64,000 bases of DNA, taken from assembly GCF_004768465.1 (NCBI RefSeq), contig NZ_SRMF01000001.1:62001-126000 (forward strand). Reading direction: 5' to 3'. The notes beneath the pieces were generated by a model. It was not told the DNA's origin, did not search any database, and saw only the letters and a list, made by a program, of their open reading frames with translations. A program made the translations under genes and the position numbers. Below, piece by piece: positions 19,075 through 26,457 of this stretch (its first letter is position 1; every line of letters begins with the position of its first letter). The DNA comes from Natronospirillum operosum. Lineage in GTDB: Bacteria; Pseudomonadota; Gammaproteobacteria; Pseudomonadales; Natronospirillaceae.

Positions 19075-19587
19075 ATGTATGACCCGAAGCGGTGGCTGCT
19101 GGCGAGCCTGCTGTTCGTCCTGTTGGTATTGGCGGCCTGTCAGAACCCCATGTCGAGTTCCGAGCCCGAGGTCACTGAGCCTCGGGGCCCTACCGTCACC
19201 ATTACCGAACTGGCCCACAACACCCAGTGTGGCTTTGCCCAGCCGCATGCCGCCTTCAGTTGGATTGCCTCGGAACAGGACCTGCTGGACCTGACCGACC
19301 ATAGCCCACTGTCGGTGGATCGCATACCGGCATTCAACAACAATCTGGTGCTGGCCGTGTTTCAGGGCGAGCAGCCGACTCTGGGGTACAGCATTCGGCT
19401 GGCGCACAAGGAGGCCCGCCTTGATGACGAGCGCCTGCTTATCGAGGTCGAGCGCAAGGCGCCCGGCCCGCTGGACCTGGCCGCGCAGGCCATGTCCAGC
19501 CCCTGTGTACTGCTGGTGGTGCCGGCCCGGTATGAAACCCGCACCGAAGTGATTGATCAGACCGGCGAGCGCATCCATCGGTACTGA
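19075..19587 (+). CDS. PrcB-like lipoprotein
   Basis: 170-residue predicted lipoprotein with a hydrophobic signal ending in the lipobox VLAAC; Cys22 would be lipidated. The mature part (ITELAHNTQCGFAQPHAAFSWIASEQDL, split by the cleavage context, and NNLVLAVFQGEQPTLGYSIRL) looks like the protease-complex PrcB C-terminal fold, a small beta domain found in bacterial lipoproteins. I am moderately sure of the family and do not infer a protease partner. ATG at 19075 is chosen because it directly precedes the KRW-hydrophobic signal; a 26-residue upstream extension would bury the signal. It lies 93 bp after a chemoreceptor gene on the same strand. Confidence 0.75.
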   Translation: MYDPKRWLLASLLFVLLVLAACQNPMSSSEPEVTEPRGPTVTITELAHNTQCGFAQPHAAFSWIASEQDLLDLTDHSPLSVDRIPAFNNNLVLAVFQGEQPTLGYSIRLAHKEARLDDERLLIEVERKAPGPLDLAAQAMSSPCVLLVVPARYETRTEVIDQTGERIHRY

Positions 19588-19598
19588 CCTGTGTGAGG

Positions 19599-20237
19599 TC
19601 AGCCCATCAGCGGCGGCTCGACACCCGGTTGCAGACCGGCCGGGTCCGGCTCCGGGTTGCCCCAGGTGCGCTGCAGCGGCATGACACCGGCCCAGACGGG
19701 CCAGTCACTGTCGGCCTCGTCATCGACCGGCGGGCCATTGCGTACCTTGGCCGAGGCTTCTGTGATCGACAGCCTGACCAGCCCGGTGGCTTTCAGTTCC
19801 GACGCGGTGATGGGACGCAGCTGAGGCCAGCGTCCCGGGCTGACGCGGTCCAGAAACCGCTCGAGCTGATGTTCCTTTTCGGCCGGGTCGGTGATCGTTT
19901 CCGGTACCCCGAACAGCGTCACCGAACGGTAGTTCACCGAATGGTGGAACGCCGAACGCGCCATCACCAGACCATCCACAAGACAGATATTGATGCAGAC
20001 CGGCTGTGCCGGTGTGGCCGCCACATTACGCGCCGAAGCCAGGCCGTGCCAGTAGAGCCAGGAGCCATCCCGCCAGTGGGCCGTGGGTGTGACCAACGGT
20101 TTCTGGCCCGGCAGTATCTGCGCCACGTGGCAGATCAGGGCCGCATCAATGATGGCGTGCACCGTATCGGTATCATAATTGGCCCGCTTGGCACCGCGCA
20201 CCATGCGGGTCTGGTCGGTGGGGGTCAGTTGCGGCAT
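19599..20237 (-). CDS. PPOX-fold (pyridoxamine 5'-phosphate oxidase-like) flavin-binding protein
   Basis: 212-residue split-barrel flavin/heme/F420-binding family protein. Seen: DTDTVHAIIDAALICHVA, TPTAHWRDGSWLYWHGLASARN, and HHSVNYRSVTLFGVPE, which match the PPOX-fold general stress / FMN-binding group with C-terminal conserved WPVWAGVMPL. It probably binds FMN, with an unknown substrate. The ATG at 20235-20237 has a strong ribosome site (AGGAGGCTCC), which rules out the longer frame. It lies 104 bp downstream of a MocR-type regulator on the same strand, a pairing often seen with PPOX proteins. Confidence 0.82.
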   Translation of the reverse strand: MPQLTPTDQTRMVRGAKRANYDTDTVHAIIDAALICHVAQILPGQKPLVTPTAHWRDGSWLYWHGLASARNVAATPAQPVCINICLVDGLVMARSAFHHSVNYRSVTLFGVPETITDPAEKEHQLERFLDRVSPGRWPQLRPITASELKATGLVRLSITEASAKVRNGPPVDDEADSDWPVWAGVMPLQRTWGNPEPDPAGLQPGVEPPLMG

Positions 20238-20341
20238 GGAGCCTCCTGTTGGCTTCGAGTTCGTGATGCTGACCAGACAGGACACTACAGACAACTGGCC
20301 CATAGTTGCATGGCCAGAAGACGAAAAGAATACAGGGCCAG

Positions 20342-21787
20342 CTAGGACAGCGTGCGCCTGAGCTGCTCCACGGCTTGCGCCTGGTCGTCGCTGTCACGGG
20401 CGGAAAACCCGAGCAGACAGCCTTTGTGCGTGGGCTCTCCAGCCCAGTAGTGGCGACTCAGGGTGTCCAGATGCAGATGCCTGTCGGCGGCCCGGCGGGC
20501 CCACTGCACGTCGTCGATATCCGACCCCGCAGGGTCGAGTTCCGCCACCAGGTGCATGCCGCTGCGACAGGGCCACAGGGTCAGCGGCAGCCTGGCCTGG
20601 TGCAGCATTTCCTGCAGCCGGTTCCGGCGCTCCAGATAAAGCCGCCGCATGCGCCGCAGATGGCTGGCGAACTCGCCATGGTGAATGAAGTGAGACAGCA
20701 CTGGCTGCAAGGGCAGGGCCGCCGCCTGACCCAGTGCCTTCTGGGTGTCCAGCAAGGGCTCCAGCAGGGCCGGCGGCGCCACGATGTAACCCAGGCGCAG
20801 GCTGCGAAACAGGCTTTTGGAAAAGCTGCCCAGCAGGATGCAGTGGCCGGTTTCATCGGCTGCACTCAGCGGCGGCTGGGGTCGTCCCTCATAGATGAAC
20901 TCGCTGTCATAATCATCCTCGATCAGCCACAGCGGCTGGCCCGCATCCGCCCGGGCCTGCAGGTAGTCCAGCCAGTGCTGACGGCGCTGGGCACTCATCA
21001 TGTGGCCCAGCGGATACTGGCGCGCCGGGGTGACCAGGGCCGCGAGGGCGTTGCCATCATCGATGGCGTCGGCCGGCAGTTCTGCACCCTCGACATCCAC
21101 GGCCAGCGGTGCCGGCTGCAGGCCCAGGCCGCGCAGTCCGTTCAACACCGGCGGGTAGCAGGGGTTTTCCAGCCAGACCCCGGAGCGCTCCGAATGCAGG
21201 CGGCGCAGGGTATTCAGGACCAGCGTCAGCGCATCCCGGTTGCCCGCAGTGATAATGATCTGTTCAGGGCGGCAGCGCAGGCCGCGCAAGGAAAACAGCA
21301 TGTTGGCAATGGCTGCTCGCAGCGGCGGATAACCGCCGGGTAGGGTGCCTTCCATCAGCGCCGTTGAGGGGTTGAGCCAGCTTTCACGCAGCGACCGCCG
21401 CCAGGCCTGGTTGGGAAAATTGGCCACCGCTGCCCCCGATTCGAACCTGAGCCAGGGCGTCGATGCTGCTGCGTGCTCAGGGGTCGGTGTGTGGATGGTT
21501 TCCAGCGGCGCGGTGGCCAGCGGCAGATGATCCGCGACATACAGCCCCTGCCGGGGCAGGGACACCGCATAGCCCTCGGCCAACAGGTTGTCCAGCGCCG
21601 TCTGGGTGGTCATGCGTGACACCCCGAGTTCGGCGGCCAGCCGACGCGACGACGGCAGGCGGGTGCCGGACGCCAGGCGTCCGGATTCGATCAATACCCG
21701 CAGCTGTTCCCGAATCTGGGCGTGTGCGGTCAGCGTCGACCCGGGCTCAAGGCTGATCGACAGGCTGGCGGCATTGTGGCTGGGCAT
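20342..21787 (-). CDS. MocR/PdxR-family regulator (GntR HTH plus aminotransferase domain)
   Basis: 481-residue chimeric transcription factor. Residues ~15-85 form a GntR winged helix (LASGTRLPSSRRLAAELGVS, TALDNLLAEGYAV). The rest is a class I aminotransferase-like domain with the PLP lysine in GSFSKSLFRSLRLGY (Lys324) and conserved GNRDALTLVL and IEDDYDSEF blocks. Such proteins sense PLP or amino-acid-PLP adducts. PdxR activates pyridoxal synthase genes, but no pdxST is present here. The gene follows the VOC gene by 12 bp on the same strand and precedes the PPOX gene. Target genes are not evident; the adjacent operon itself is a candidate. Confidence 0.92.
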   Translation of the reverse strand: MPSHNAASLSISLEPGSTLTAHAQIREQLRVLIESGRLASGTRLPSSRRLAAELGVSRMTTQTALDNLLAEGYAVSLPRQGLYVADHLPLATAPLETIHTPTPEHAAASTPWLRFESGAAVANFPNQAWRRSLRESWLNPSTALMEGTLPGGYPPLRAAIANMLFSLRGLRCRPEQIIITAGNRDALTLVLNTLRRLHSERSGVWLENPCYPPVLNGLRGLGLQPAPLAVDVEGAELPADAIDDGNALAALVTPARQYPLGHMMSAQRRQHWLDYLQARADAGQPLWLIEDDYDSEFIYEGRPQPPLSAADETGHCILLGSFSKSLFRSLRLGYIVAPPALLEPLLDTQKALGQAAALPLQPVLSHFIHHGEFASHLRRMRRLYLERRNRLQEMLHQARLPLTLWPCRSGMHLVAELDPAGSDIDDVQWARRAADRHLHLDTLSRHYWAGEPTHKGCLLGFSARDSDDQAQAVEQLRRTLS

Positions 21788-21799
21788 GGGTGCTGTTGC

Positions 21800-22216
21800 C
21801 TACTCCATATACTGGGCCGCAAATTCGGCACTTGGGGGAATCGGGGTGATGACATCTATCAGCACACCGCTGGGGTCGACGGTAATGAAATGTCGTTGCC
21901 CGAAATCTTCACTCTTCAGGTCCAGCACGGCAGGCAGGCCCCGCTGAACCACCAGATCATTGTAGACGGCATCCACATCGGGGACTTCGAAATTGATCAG
22001 CAGGCCCTGTACCGGTTGGCGATAGTCTGCCGGGACCGTGGGATGATCGCAATCCAGCAGTGCCAGTTCGAACGTCGGATTGGCTTCCATCTTCATGCTT
22101 ACATACCAGCCGGCATCGAAGACGACAGTGAAGCCGAAGTGGCGCTGATAGAAGTCGCGGCTTGTCTCGACCTTGCGGGTCGCAATAACGGGATAGTACC
22201 CCTGAAGGTTCTGCAT
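21800..22216 (-). CDS. VOC (glyoxalase/bleomycin-resistance) family protein
   Basis: 138-residue single-module VOC protein, likely a homodimer. The beta-alpha-beta-beta-beta pattern is visible: [33 protein letters not shown], then [18 protein letters not shown] and [15 protein letters not shown]. Function could be antibiotic binding, glyoxalase-like or dioxygenase; residues do not decide. It starts 105 bp from a divergent TetR gene with two operators and a TATAAT -10 element (complement of 22236-22241) lying inside the first operator, so the TetR protein very probably controls it. The MocR gene follows after 12 bp. Confidence 0.88.
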   Translation of the reverse strand: MQNLQGYYPVIATRKVETSRDFYQRHFGFTVVFDAGWYVSMKMEANPTFELALLDCDHPTVPADYRQPVQGLLINFEVPDVDAVYNDLVVQRGLPAVLDLKSEDFGQRHFITVDPSGVLIDVITPIPPSAEFAAQYME

Positions 22217-22236
22217 GACAGTGCTCTCCTGTGTTA

Positions 22237-22261
22237 TTATACATACAGGCTGTATGTATAA
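22237..22261. promoter_or_regulatory. TetR operator O1 (perfect 25-bp palindrome)
   Basis: TTATACATACAG, one central G, then CTGTATGTATAA: perfect 12-bp arms. It overlaps the complement of a TATAAT -10 box (22236-22241) that would drive the VOC gene. Core half-site ACATACAG is shared with the second operator, so one regulator should bind both. Confidence 0.72.
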
Positions 22262-22266
22262 ATATA

Positions 22267-22285
22267 AACATACAGTATGTATGTT
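22267..22285. promoter_or_regulatory. TetR operator O2 (second palindrome)
   Basis: AACATACA, GTA, TGTATGTT: perfect 8-bp arms over 19 bp. Its centre is 27 bp from the centre of the first operator. It lies close to the tetR start and would let the repressor control both divergent genes. Confidence 0.68.
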
Positions 22286-22321
22286 AAAAAAGTCAAGAAT
22301 TCAATCGGCGGTGAGGGCGTG

Positions 22322-22909
22322 ATGAAGAGAACCAAGGCGGCGCAGTCAGAAGCCACCACGGGGCGGCTGCTGGCCGTTGCGCGTGAACACTTTACTCGTG
22401 ATGGCTATGCGGCGGCGGCTACGGAGAGGATAGTGGCTGAAGCAGGCGTAACACGCGGTGCGCTGTATCACCATTTCGGCAACAAGCTGGGGCTGTATCG
22501 CGGCGTGCTGGAACAGGTTCATGCCGAGGTGGGGCAGCGGGTAGAGGCCGCTGCCATGACTGAGCAGGACCCGTGGCAGGCTCTGCAGGCGGGATGCCGG
22601 GCCTTTCTGGAGGTGGCCGCAGACGCGGATGTGCAACGAATCATGCTGCTGGATGCACCGGCCGTACTGGGGTGGGCAGAGTGGCGTGCCATGGATGCCC
22701 GCCATTCGATGCGGCACCTGCAGGAGCAACTGGAACTGCTCGCTCAGGAAGGCTATCTGCACCCGCTCGATACCGAGGCGCTGGCCTACATGCTGTCAGG
22801 CGCCATGAACGAGGCTACGCTGTGGATTGCCACGCAGGAGAACCCACAACGGGCGCTGCAGAAGGCCGCCGACAGCCTGCACCGGCTGCTGGCCGGGCTT
22901 GCTGTCTAG
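22322..22909 (+). CDS. TetR-family transcriptional repressor
   Basis: 195-residue regulator. The N-terminal helix-turn-helix is clear: GRLLAVAREHFTRDGYAAAA, TERIVAEAGVTRGALYHHFG, NKLGLYRGVLEQV. The C-terminal ligand-binding helices contain GWAEWRAMDARHSMRHL, seen in many TetR proteins that respond to small toxic compounds. ATG at 22322 follows GGTGAGGGCGTG; an in-frame upstream ATG at 22277 lies inside the second operator and is unlikely. Divergent from the VOC-MocR unit, with two matching palindromes between, so negative autoregulation plus control of the VOC gene is the simplest model. Ligand unknown. Confidence 0.92.
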   Translation: MKRTKAAQSEATTGRLLAVAREHFTRDGYAAAATERIVAEAGVTRGALYHHFGNKLGLYRGVLEQVHAEVGQRVEAAAMTEQDPWQALQAGCRAFLEVAADADVQRIMLLDAPAVLGWAEWRAMDARHSMRHLQEQLELLAQEGYLHPLDTEALAYMLSGAMNEATLWIATQENPQRALQKAADSLHRLLAGLAV

Positions 22910-22930
22910 GTCGGCGCTGTATCAGCGTGC

Positions 22931-23509
22931 TCAGTTGAAGCCGCTGACCATACTGATGGCCTGCGACAGCCTGACGGCCTGATCCATACCTTTTTGGTCG
23001 GCTCCGGTGGCCAGGTTGACGTTGGCAGCGACACTGCCCTTGTCAGCCATGAACGTTGCTTCCTTGCCCAGGGTATCTTCAATGCGCTGGGTGATCTTCA
23101 GCTCGATGGCTTCGCGCTCGTCCGCTGGCAGCTTGTCGAGCGCTTCCTCGGTCAGGCCCATCTCCTTCAGCATGCCGGCGCGCACCTGTTCGGCCGGAGA
23201 CATCTCCAGAAAGTCCCGCAGTTCCTGCAGCGCCGAGGTTTCCTTCTGCTCCTCACCGTTTACCTTGTCGGCAGGCGGTGGCGCAGACTGCGATGAAGAG
23301 ACGTTGGGCGGCGGGCCGTAGAGGGCCGTCGGCAGACTCTGTACGGCGGCCTTGCCTTCGCTCTGCTCTACTGCCCGGGCGACTGGTACCGGTTTCAGAG
23401 CCGCCGAAACGGCCTCGAACGATGGCGTCTGACGCGGATCGTCTTTCTGTTTCCCATTCTGGGGCGTGGGCAGAGCGCTGTAAGCACTGATGCCCGAGGT
23501 GATGGTCAT
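22931..23509 (-). CDS. Conserved protein of unknown function
   Basis: 192 residues. The first ~90 are low-complexity and probably disordered (Pro, Ser, Gln, Lys rich). A helical block follows, FLEMSPAEQVRAGMLKEMGL and ADEREAIELKITQRIEDTL, of a kind I have seen in uncharacterised proteobacterial proteins. The C-terminus (GMDQAVRLSQAISMVSGF) could be an amphipathic helix. No signal peptide or membrane segment. It converges on the tetR gene with a 21-bp gap. The product may be a structural or regulatory protein; no function is claimed. Confidence 0.72.
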   Translation of the reverse strand: MTITSGISAYSALPTPQNGKQKDDPRQTPSFEAVSAALKPVPVARAVEQSEGKAAVQSLPTALYGPPPNVSSSQSAPPPADKVNGEEQKETSALQELRDFLEMSPAEQVRAGMLKEMGLTEEALDKLPADEREAIELKITQRIEDTLGKEATFMADKGSVAANVNLATGADQKGMDQAVRLSQAISMVSGFN

Positions 23510-23612
23510 GTCAATGTCATCCCCGGTTGGTGTGGTCCCCTACAGGAGCAAGAGTCATGCCCGCCTGCAGACACCGCTGTTGCGGCCAGAAATTGACCAG
23601 GGCGGCAGGGCG

Positions 23613-23639
23613 TTGCCGGTGCCCGGCAGGCACCGGCAA
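23613..23639 (-). terminator. Strong GC-rich hairpin downstream of arsR
   Basis: TTGCCGGTGCC (23613-23623), loop CGGCA, GGCACCGGCAA (23629-23639): perfect 11-bp stem, 5-nt loop. It starts about 30 bp past the ArsR stop codon in the 160-bp gap before the hypothetical gene. There is no long T run on either side, so it may be a processing or Rho-assisted stop rather than a classical intrinsic terminator. Confidence 0.45.
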
Positions 23640-23669
23640 GGGGTTGCTGTCATGCGTGCCGGTTTCGGA

Positions 23670-24005
23670 TCAGTCGTCTGCTCGGCGTTGTTTCCGGCCG
23701 CGTGCGATCTCGGTATCCAGAGCGCTCAGTTTGGGCTCCCAGAACTGCCGGAAGCGTTCCAGCCAGGCATCAATGTCCTGCATGGGCCGGGTATCCACAG
23801 CATAGATGCGGCGCGGGCCGTCGACTCTGGCGGTTGCAAAGCCGTTGTCCCGCAGCACCTTGAGATGCTGCGAGACGCCGGCCTGGGTGATGCCGAACTC
23901 CCGCTGGATGACGGCCACTATGTCGCCTGACCGCAGCTCACCCTCGGCCAGCAGCTCGAGAATACGGCGCCGCACCGGGTCGCCCAGTACATCAAAGGCG
24001 TGCAC
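23670..24005 (-). CDS. ArsR-family transcriptional repressor
   Basis: 111-residue winged-helix regulator: FDVLGDPVRRRILELLAEGE, QREFGITQAGVSQHLKVLRD and the RVDGPRRIYAVD wing. The usual metal-binding Cys pair of ArsR/SmtB proteins is absent, which matches the non-metal subgroup partnered with SRPBCC/AHSA1 proteins. The start is GTG (complement 24003-24005), preceded by a strong GAGGAGGACT ribosome site and following directly on the stop codon of the SRPBCC gene. The two genes form one operon. Palindromes upstream of the operon are probable operator sites. Confidence 0.92.
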   Translation of the reverse strand: MHAFDVLGDPVRRRILELLAEGELRSGDIVAVIQREFGITQAGVSQHLKVLRDNGFATARVDGPRRIYAVDTRPMQDIDAWLERFRQFWEPKLSALDTEIARGRKQRRADD

Positions 24006-24647
24006 TCAGTCCTCCTCTGCTTCGGTGCCGGTATAGAACGCTGCAGTACGACTGGCGGCCGTTTCGGCCTGTGTTGGGTCATCGCCCGCGGCAATGGCGG
24101 CCCGCCCCCAGTCGGCGCTGCTGCCGGTCATGAAGGACTGCCCCTCCGGGCTGGCAAAGAAAGCTTCTTCGTCAAAGCGTTCGAAACTGTCCGGCCCCAG
24201 ATAGGCGGCCAGACCGGCCAGGCCCAGATCCCAGCCCACGCCGGCCGCACCCGGTCCGTAGGTTTGCCAGTGCTCATCCAGCGGACAGATATGGGCCAGG
24301 ATCAGTTTCGACCTGTCGTTCTCCTCCGCGCGGATATGCAACTCTACCCAGCTCATGCCGCCGCCGAACTCCCAGGTGACTGCCAGAAAACGGGGTGGTT
24401 CGCACTCGGCAATGGTCCCGCTGGCGTTGCCTTCCAACTGATAGTGGCCGCCGGGTTTCAGCTCACCCTCTACCGGCAGAAACCAGCGGCGCAACCGTTC
24501 GGGCCTGGTGCAGGCGTCCCACAGATCTTCGGCAGAGGTATTGTAGATGCGTTCCAGTGACACCTTGCGCGCTGGCTCGCCGTTGCGCTCGAGGCTGGAC
24601 ACGCTGCGGGTGACCGTGCCCAGGTGGGCGTTGAAGTCGAATGACAT
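24006..24647 (-). CDS. SRPBCC/AHSA1 domain protein
   Basis: 213-residue START-like fold protein. Seen: VSLERIYNTSAEDLWDACT, PERLRRWFLPVEGELKPGG, PPRFLAVTWEFGGGMSWVEL and GWDLGLAGLAAYLG, which match the Aha1-homology/CalC type. These proteins bind hydrophobic ligands, and in this genomic pairing they commonly sit next to an ArsR regulator. It is the first gene of a two-gene operon, with the regulator starting directly after its stop. The ATG has AGGAGCTGCTCC in front. Ligand and role (stress, detoxification) are unknown. Confidence 0.88.
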   Translation of the reverse strand: MSFDFNAHLGTVTRSVSSLERNGEPARKVSLERIYNTSAEDLWDACTRPERLRRWFLPVEGELKPGGHYQLEGNASGTIAECEPPRFLAVTWEFGGGMSWVELHIRAEENDRSKLILAHICPLDEHWQTYGPGAAGVGWDLGLAGLAAYLGPDSFERFDEEAFFASPEGQSFMTGSSADWGRAAIAAGDDPTQAETAASRTAAFYTGTEAEED

Positions 24648-24733
24648 GGAGCAGCTCCTGTGTTGTGGCGCTGTTGTTCCGCGCCGCTTTGCTGTGACTC
24701 TTGTGCTGTTTTGTGTTCTTTTGTGCTCTTTTT

Positions 24734-24763
24734 TATAAGTCTGAACTTATATAACTATTAGTT
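24734..24763. promoter_or_regulatory. Paired AT-rich palindromes upstream of the SRPBCC-arsR operon
   Basis: TATAAGT, CTGA, ACTTATA (24734-24751) is a perfect 7-bp-arm palindrome. AACTA, T, TAGTT (24753-24763) is a second one beside it, embedded in a wider near-palindrome. Both lie in the 164-bp region before the operon and look like ArsR-type operators overlapping an AT-rich promoter. Confidence 0.55.
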
Positions 24764-24811
24764 TATATCAGGAAAACCGCTTGTCAAGCTCGTGATACTG
24801 TCCATGGGAGA

Positions 24812-25450
24812 TCAGGTGCTGTCTTCAATGAGCGGGACAAACCGGACATGTTCCAGTTCGTCACGCCTCAGGGCGTCCCCGGCTCGGGTCAGGCGGACCA
24901 GTTTCTGGGGCATGGAAGCGGTGCCGAGCGGCAGCAGCAGGCGTCCGTCAGCGGCGAGTTGATCGATCAGGGCTGCTGGTACCGACGGGGCGCACGCCGC
25001 TACATGAATGCTGTCGAACGGGGCCTGGTCCGGCCAGCCGAGACTGCCGTCACCGGTGCGGAACTCGATATTGTCATAGCCCAGACGCCGACAGCGCTGT
25101 TCGGCAGCCGCAGTAAGGGACGCATGGTACTCGATCGCATACACCTGCCGGGTGAGCCGGCTCAGCACCGCTGCTGCATAGCCGGTGCCGGCGCCGATAT
25201 CCAGTGCGGTGTGGTGTGGCTCGGGATGCAGGGCGGACATCATCAGGGCGACGATAAAGGGCTGCGAGATGGTCTGCCCCTCGGCAGAGGGCAGTGGGCT
25301 GTCCGCATAGGCATGATGTATCTGATCCGGGCGCACAAATTCTTCTCTGGGGACCTCCGCCATGGCGGCCAGCACTCGTCTGTTGCTGATGCCCCGCCCC
25401 CGCAGATGCCGATCGAGCATGGTCTGTCTGGCCTTGTCCAGTGCGGTCAT
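24812..25450 (-). CDS. pcm: Protein-L-isoaspartate O-methyltransferase
   Basis: Repairs proteins by methylating isoaspartyl residues using SAM, in the cytosol. The 212-residue protein shows FVRPDQIHHAYADSPLPSAEG and QTISQPFIVALMM, the substrate-binding block of the family, then the SAM motif ALDIGAGTGYAAAVLSRL and the IEFRTGDGSLGWPDQAPFD block. Length is normal (about 208-212). It is not next to surE, nlpD and rpoS as in many gammaproteobacteria, so this is a relocated or second copy. The next gene on the same strand (nucleotidyltransferase) starts upstream with a 36-bp gap, suggesting cotranscription. Confidence 0.93.
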   Translation of the reverse strand: MTALDKARQTMLDRHLRGRGISNRRVLAAMAEVPREEFVRPDQIHHAYADSPLPSAEGQTISQPFIVALMMSALHPEPHHTALDIGAGTGYAAAVLSRLTRQVYAIEYHASLTAAAEQRCRRLGYDNIEFRTGDGSLGWPDQAPFDSIHVAACAPSVPAALIDQLAADGRLLLPLGTASMPQKLVRLTRAGDALRRDELEHVRFVPLIEDST

Positions 25451-25486
25451 GGTCTCTCTCTCCCCAAAATCTGCCGGTTGTTGTGC

Positions 25487-26254
25487 TCAGGCTTCTGCTC
25501 TGGCTGCCAGCTCACGAGCCAGTGTCAGGTGGGCCGGGGTGTTGACATTGATCCAGGGCCCGGGCGAGGAGACTGCCCGACAGGGCCAGCCCTGATCGAT
25601 CAGCCACCGGGTCATGGACTGCAGCGATTCTTCTCCGTTTTCGGCGCGTGTCACCGGGGCCCGGAGTACCTCCTGTGGAAAGCGGTAGATGCCGGTTTCA
25701 ACCTGAACTGCCTGCAGGGCCGGCGGGTCATCCACCTGCGTGATCAGCCCGCCCTGATCGACATGGATGCCGGCGGAACAGCCTTGAGCGTGGGTAGAAC
25801 AGCCTTGAGCGCGGGTAGAACAGCCTTGAGCGTCTGCAGGCAAGCCCTGGTCAAGTGCCCTTGCCGTGACCAGATCAAGCATCTCGGTACCGCTCCGGAA
25901 GGCTTCTCTCACCTCGGATGATAGCGGCTGGCTGCACCAGATGTCGCCGCAGATCAGCAGGAAGTGAGGGTCCCGCAGTTGATCGGCAGCGCAGCGCATG
26001 GCCGCACCCAGACCGGTTGCCGAGGACTGCCTGACGTAGGTGAGCGGATGGTCGGCAAAGCGGCTACCCAGGTGCGCCTCGACGACGGGGTCCCGGACTA
26101 CCAGCAGCAACTCTGTACTGCCCAGTTCCAGCGCGCGGGTCAGTGCGTGTTCCACCAGTGTCATGGTGCCGACTGTGAGCAGTGCCTTGGGTTGCCCGGC
26201 CGTCACTGCTGAGAGTCTGGAGCCCTGGCCCGCTACCGGTATGACGGCCTGCAT
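25487..26254 (-). CDS. Nucleotidyltransferase family protein (sugar-1-phosphate type)
   Basis: 255-residue NTP-transferase fold protein. The signature is VIPVAGQGSRLSAVTAGQPK with the G-x-G-x-R loop and the downstream Lys, then LTYVRQSSATGLGAAMRCA and LLICGDIW with the metal Asp. It presumably activates a sugar or alcohol phosphate; GlmU/RmlA/MurU-like families share this core, but the substrate is unknown. Between the central strand and the acceptor region it carries three copies of an AQGCS-type heptapeptide encoded by a perfect-length 21-bp repeat, probably a surface loop expansion. A sigma-70-like promoter can be drawn just upstream. Confidence 0.8.
   Translation of the reverse strand: MQAVIPVAGQGSRLSAVTAGQPKALLTVGTMTLVEHALTRALELGSTELLLVVRDPVVEAHLGSRFADHPLTYVRQSSATGLGAAMRCAADQLRDPHFLLICGDIWCSQPLSSEVREAFRSGTEMLDLVTARALDQGLPADAQGCSTRAQGCSTHAQGCSAGIHVDQGGLITQVDDPPALQAVQVETGIYRFPQEVLRAPVTRAENGEESLQSMTRWLIDQGWPCRAVSSPGPWINVNTPAHLTLARELAARAEA
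25776..25838 (-). repeat. In-frame 21-bp tandem repeat, three copies
   Basis: Units 25776-25796, 25797-25817 and 25818-25838. The first two differ at one base; the third matches for 15 bases and then diverges at its end. On the coding strand they specify repeated AQGCST-type heptapeptides containing one Cys each. The 21-bp unit keeps the frame, so copy number can change without breaking the gene. Confidence 0.85.
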
Positions 26255-26315
26255 TGAACTGACCTCTTGGCTGTGCGTGGATTGAATCGACCCTGGCCGG
26301 TCTGGTGGTGTTCAA

Positions 26316-26345
26316 ACTATACAAGCTGCAGGAGCCTTCGACCAA
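26316..26345 (-). promoter_or_regulatory. Candidate sigma-70 promoter for the nucleotidyltransferase-pcm unit
   Basis: On the minus strand TTGGTC (complement of 26340-26345), 18 bp, then TATAGT (complement of 26316-26321). The predicted start lies about 55 bases before the nucleotidyltransferase ATG. Found by eye only. Confidence 0.4.
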
Positions 26346-26457
26346 GTCCGCACAGGGTTTCGGTTATGGTCAACTCGGGCTGGTATATACTCCGGGACAG
26401 TTGGACACGGACAGTGTTCCTGTGCGACACGGGATTCAAGGGAGCAGACAGAGCATC

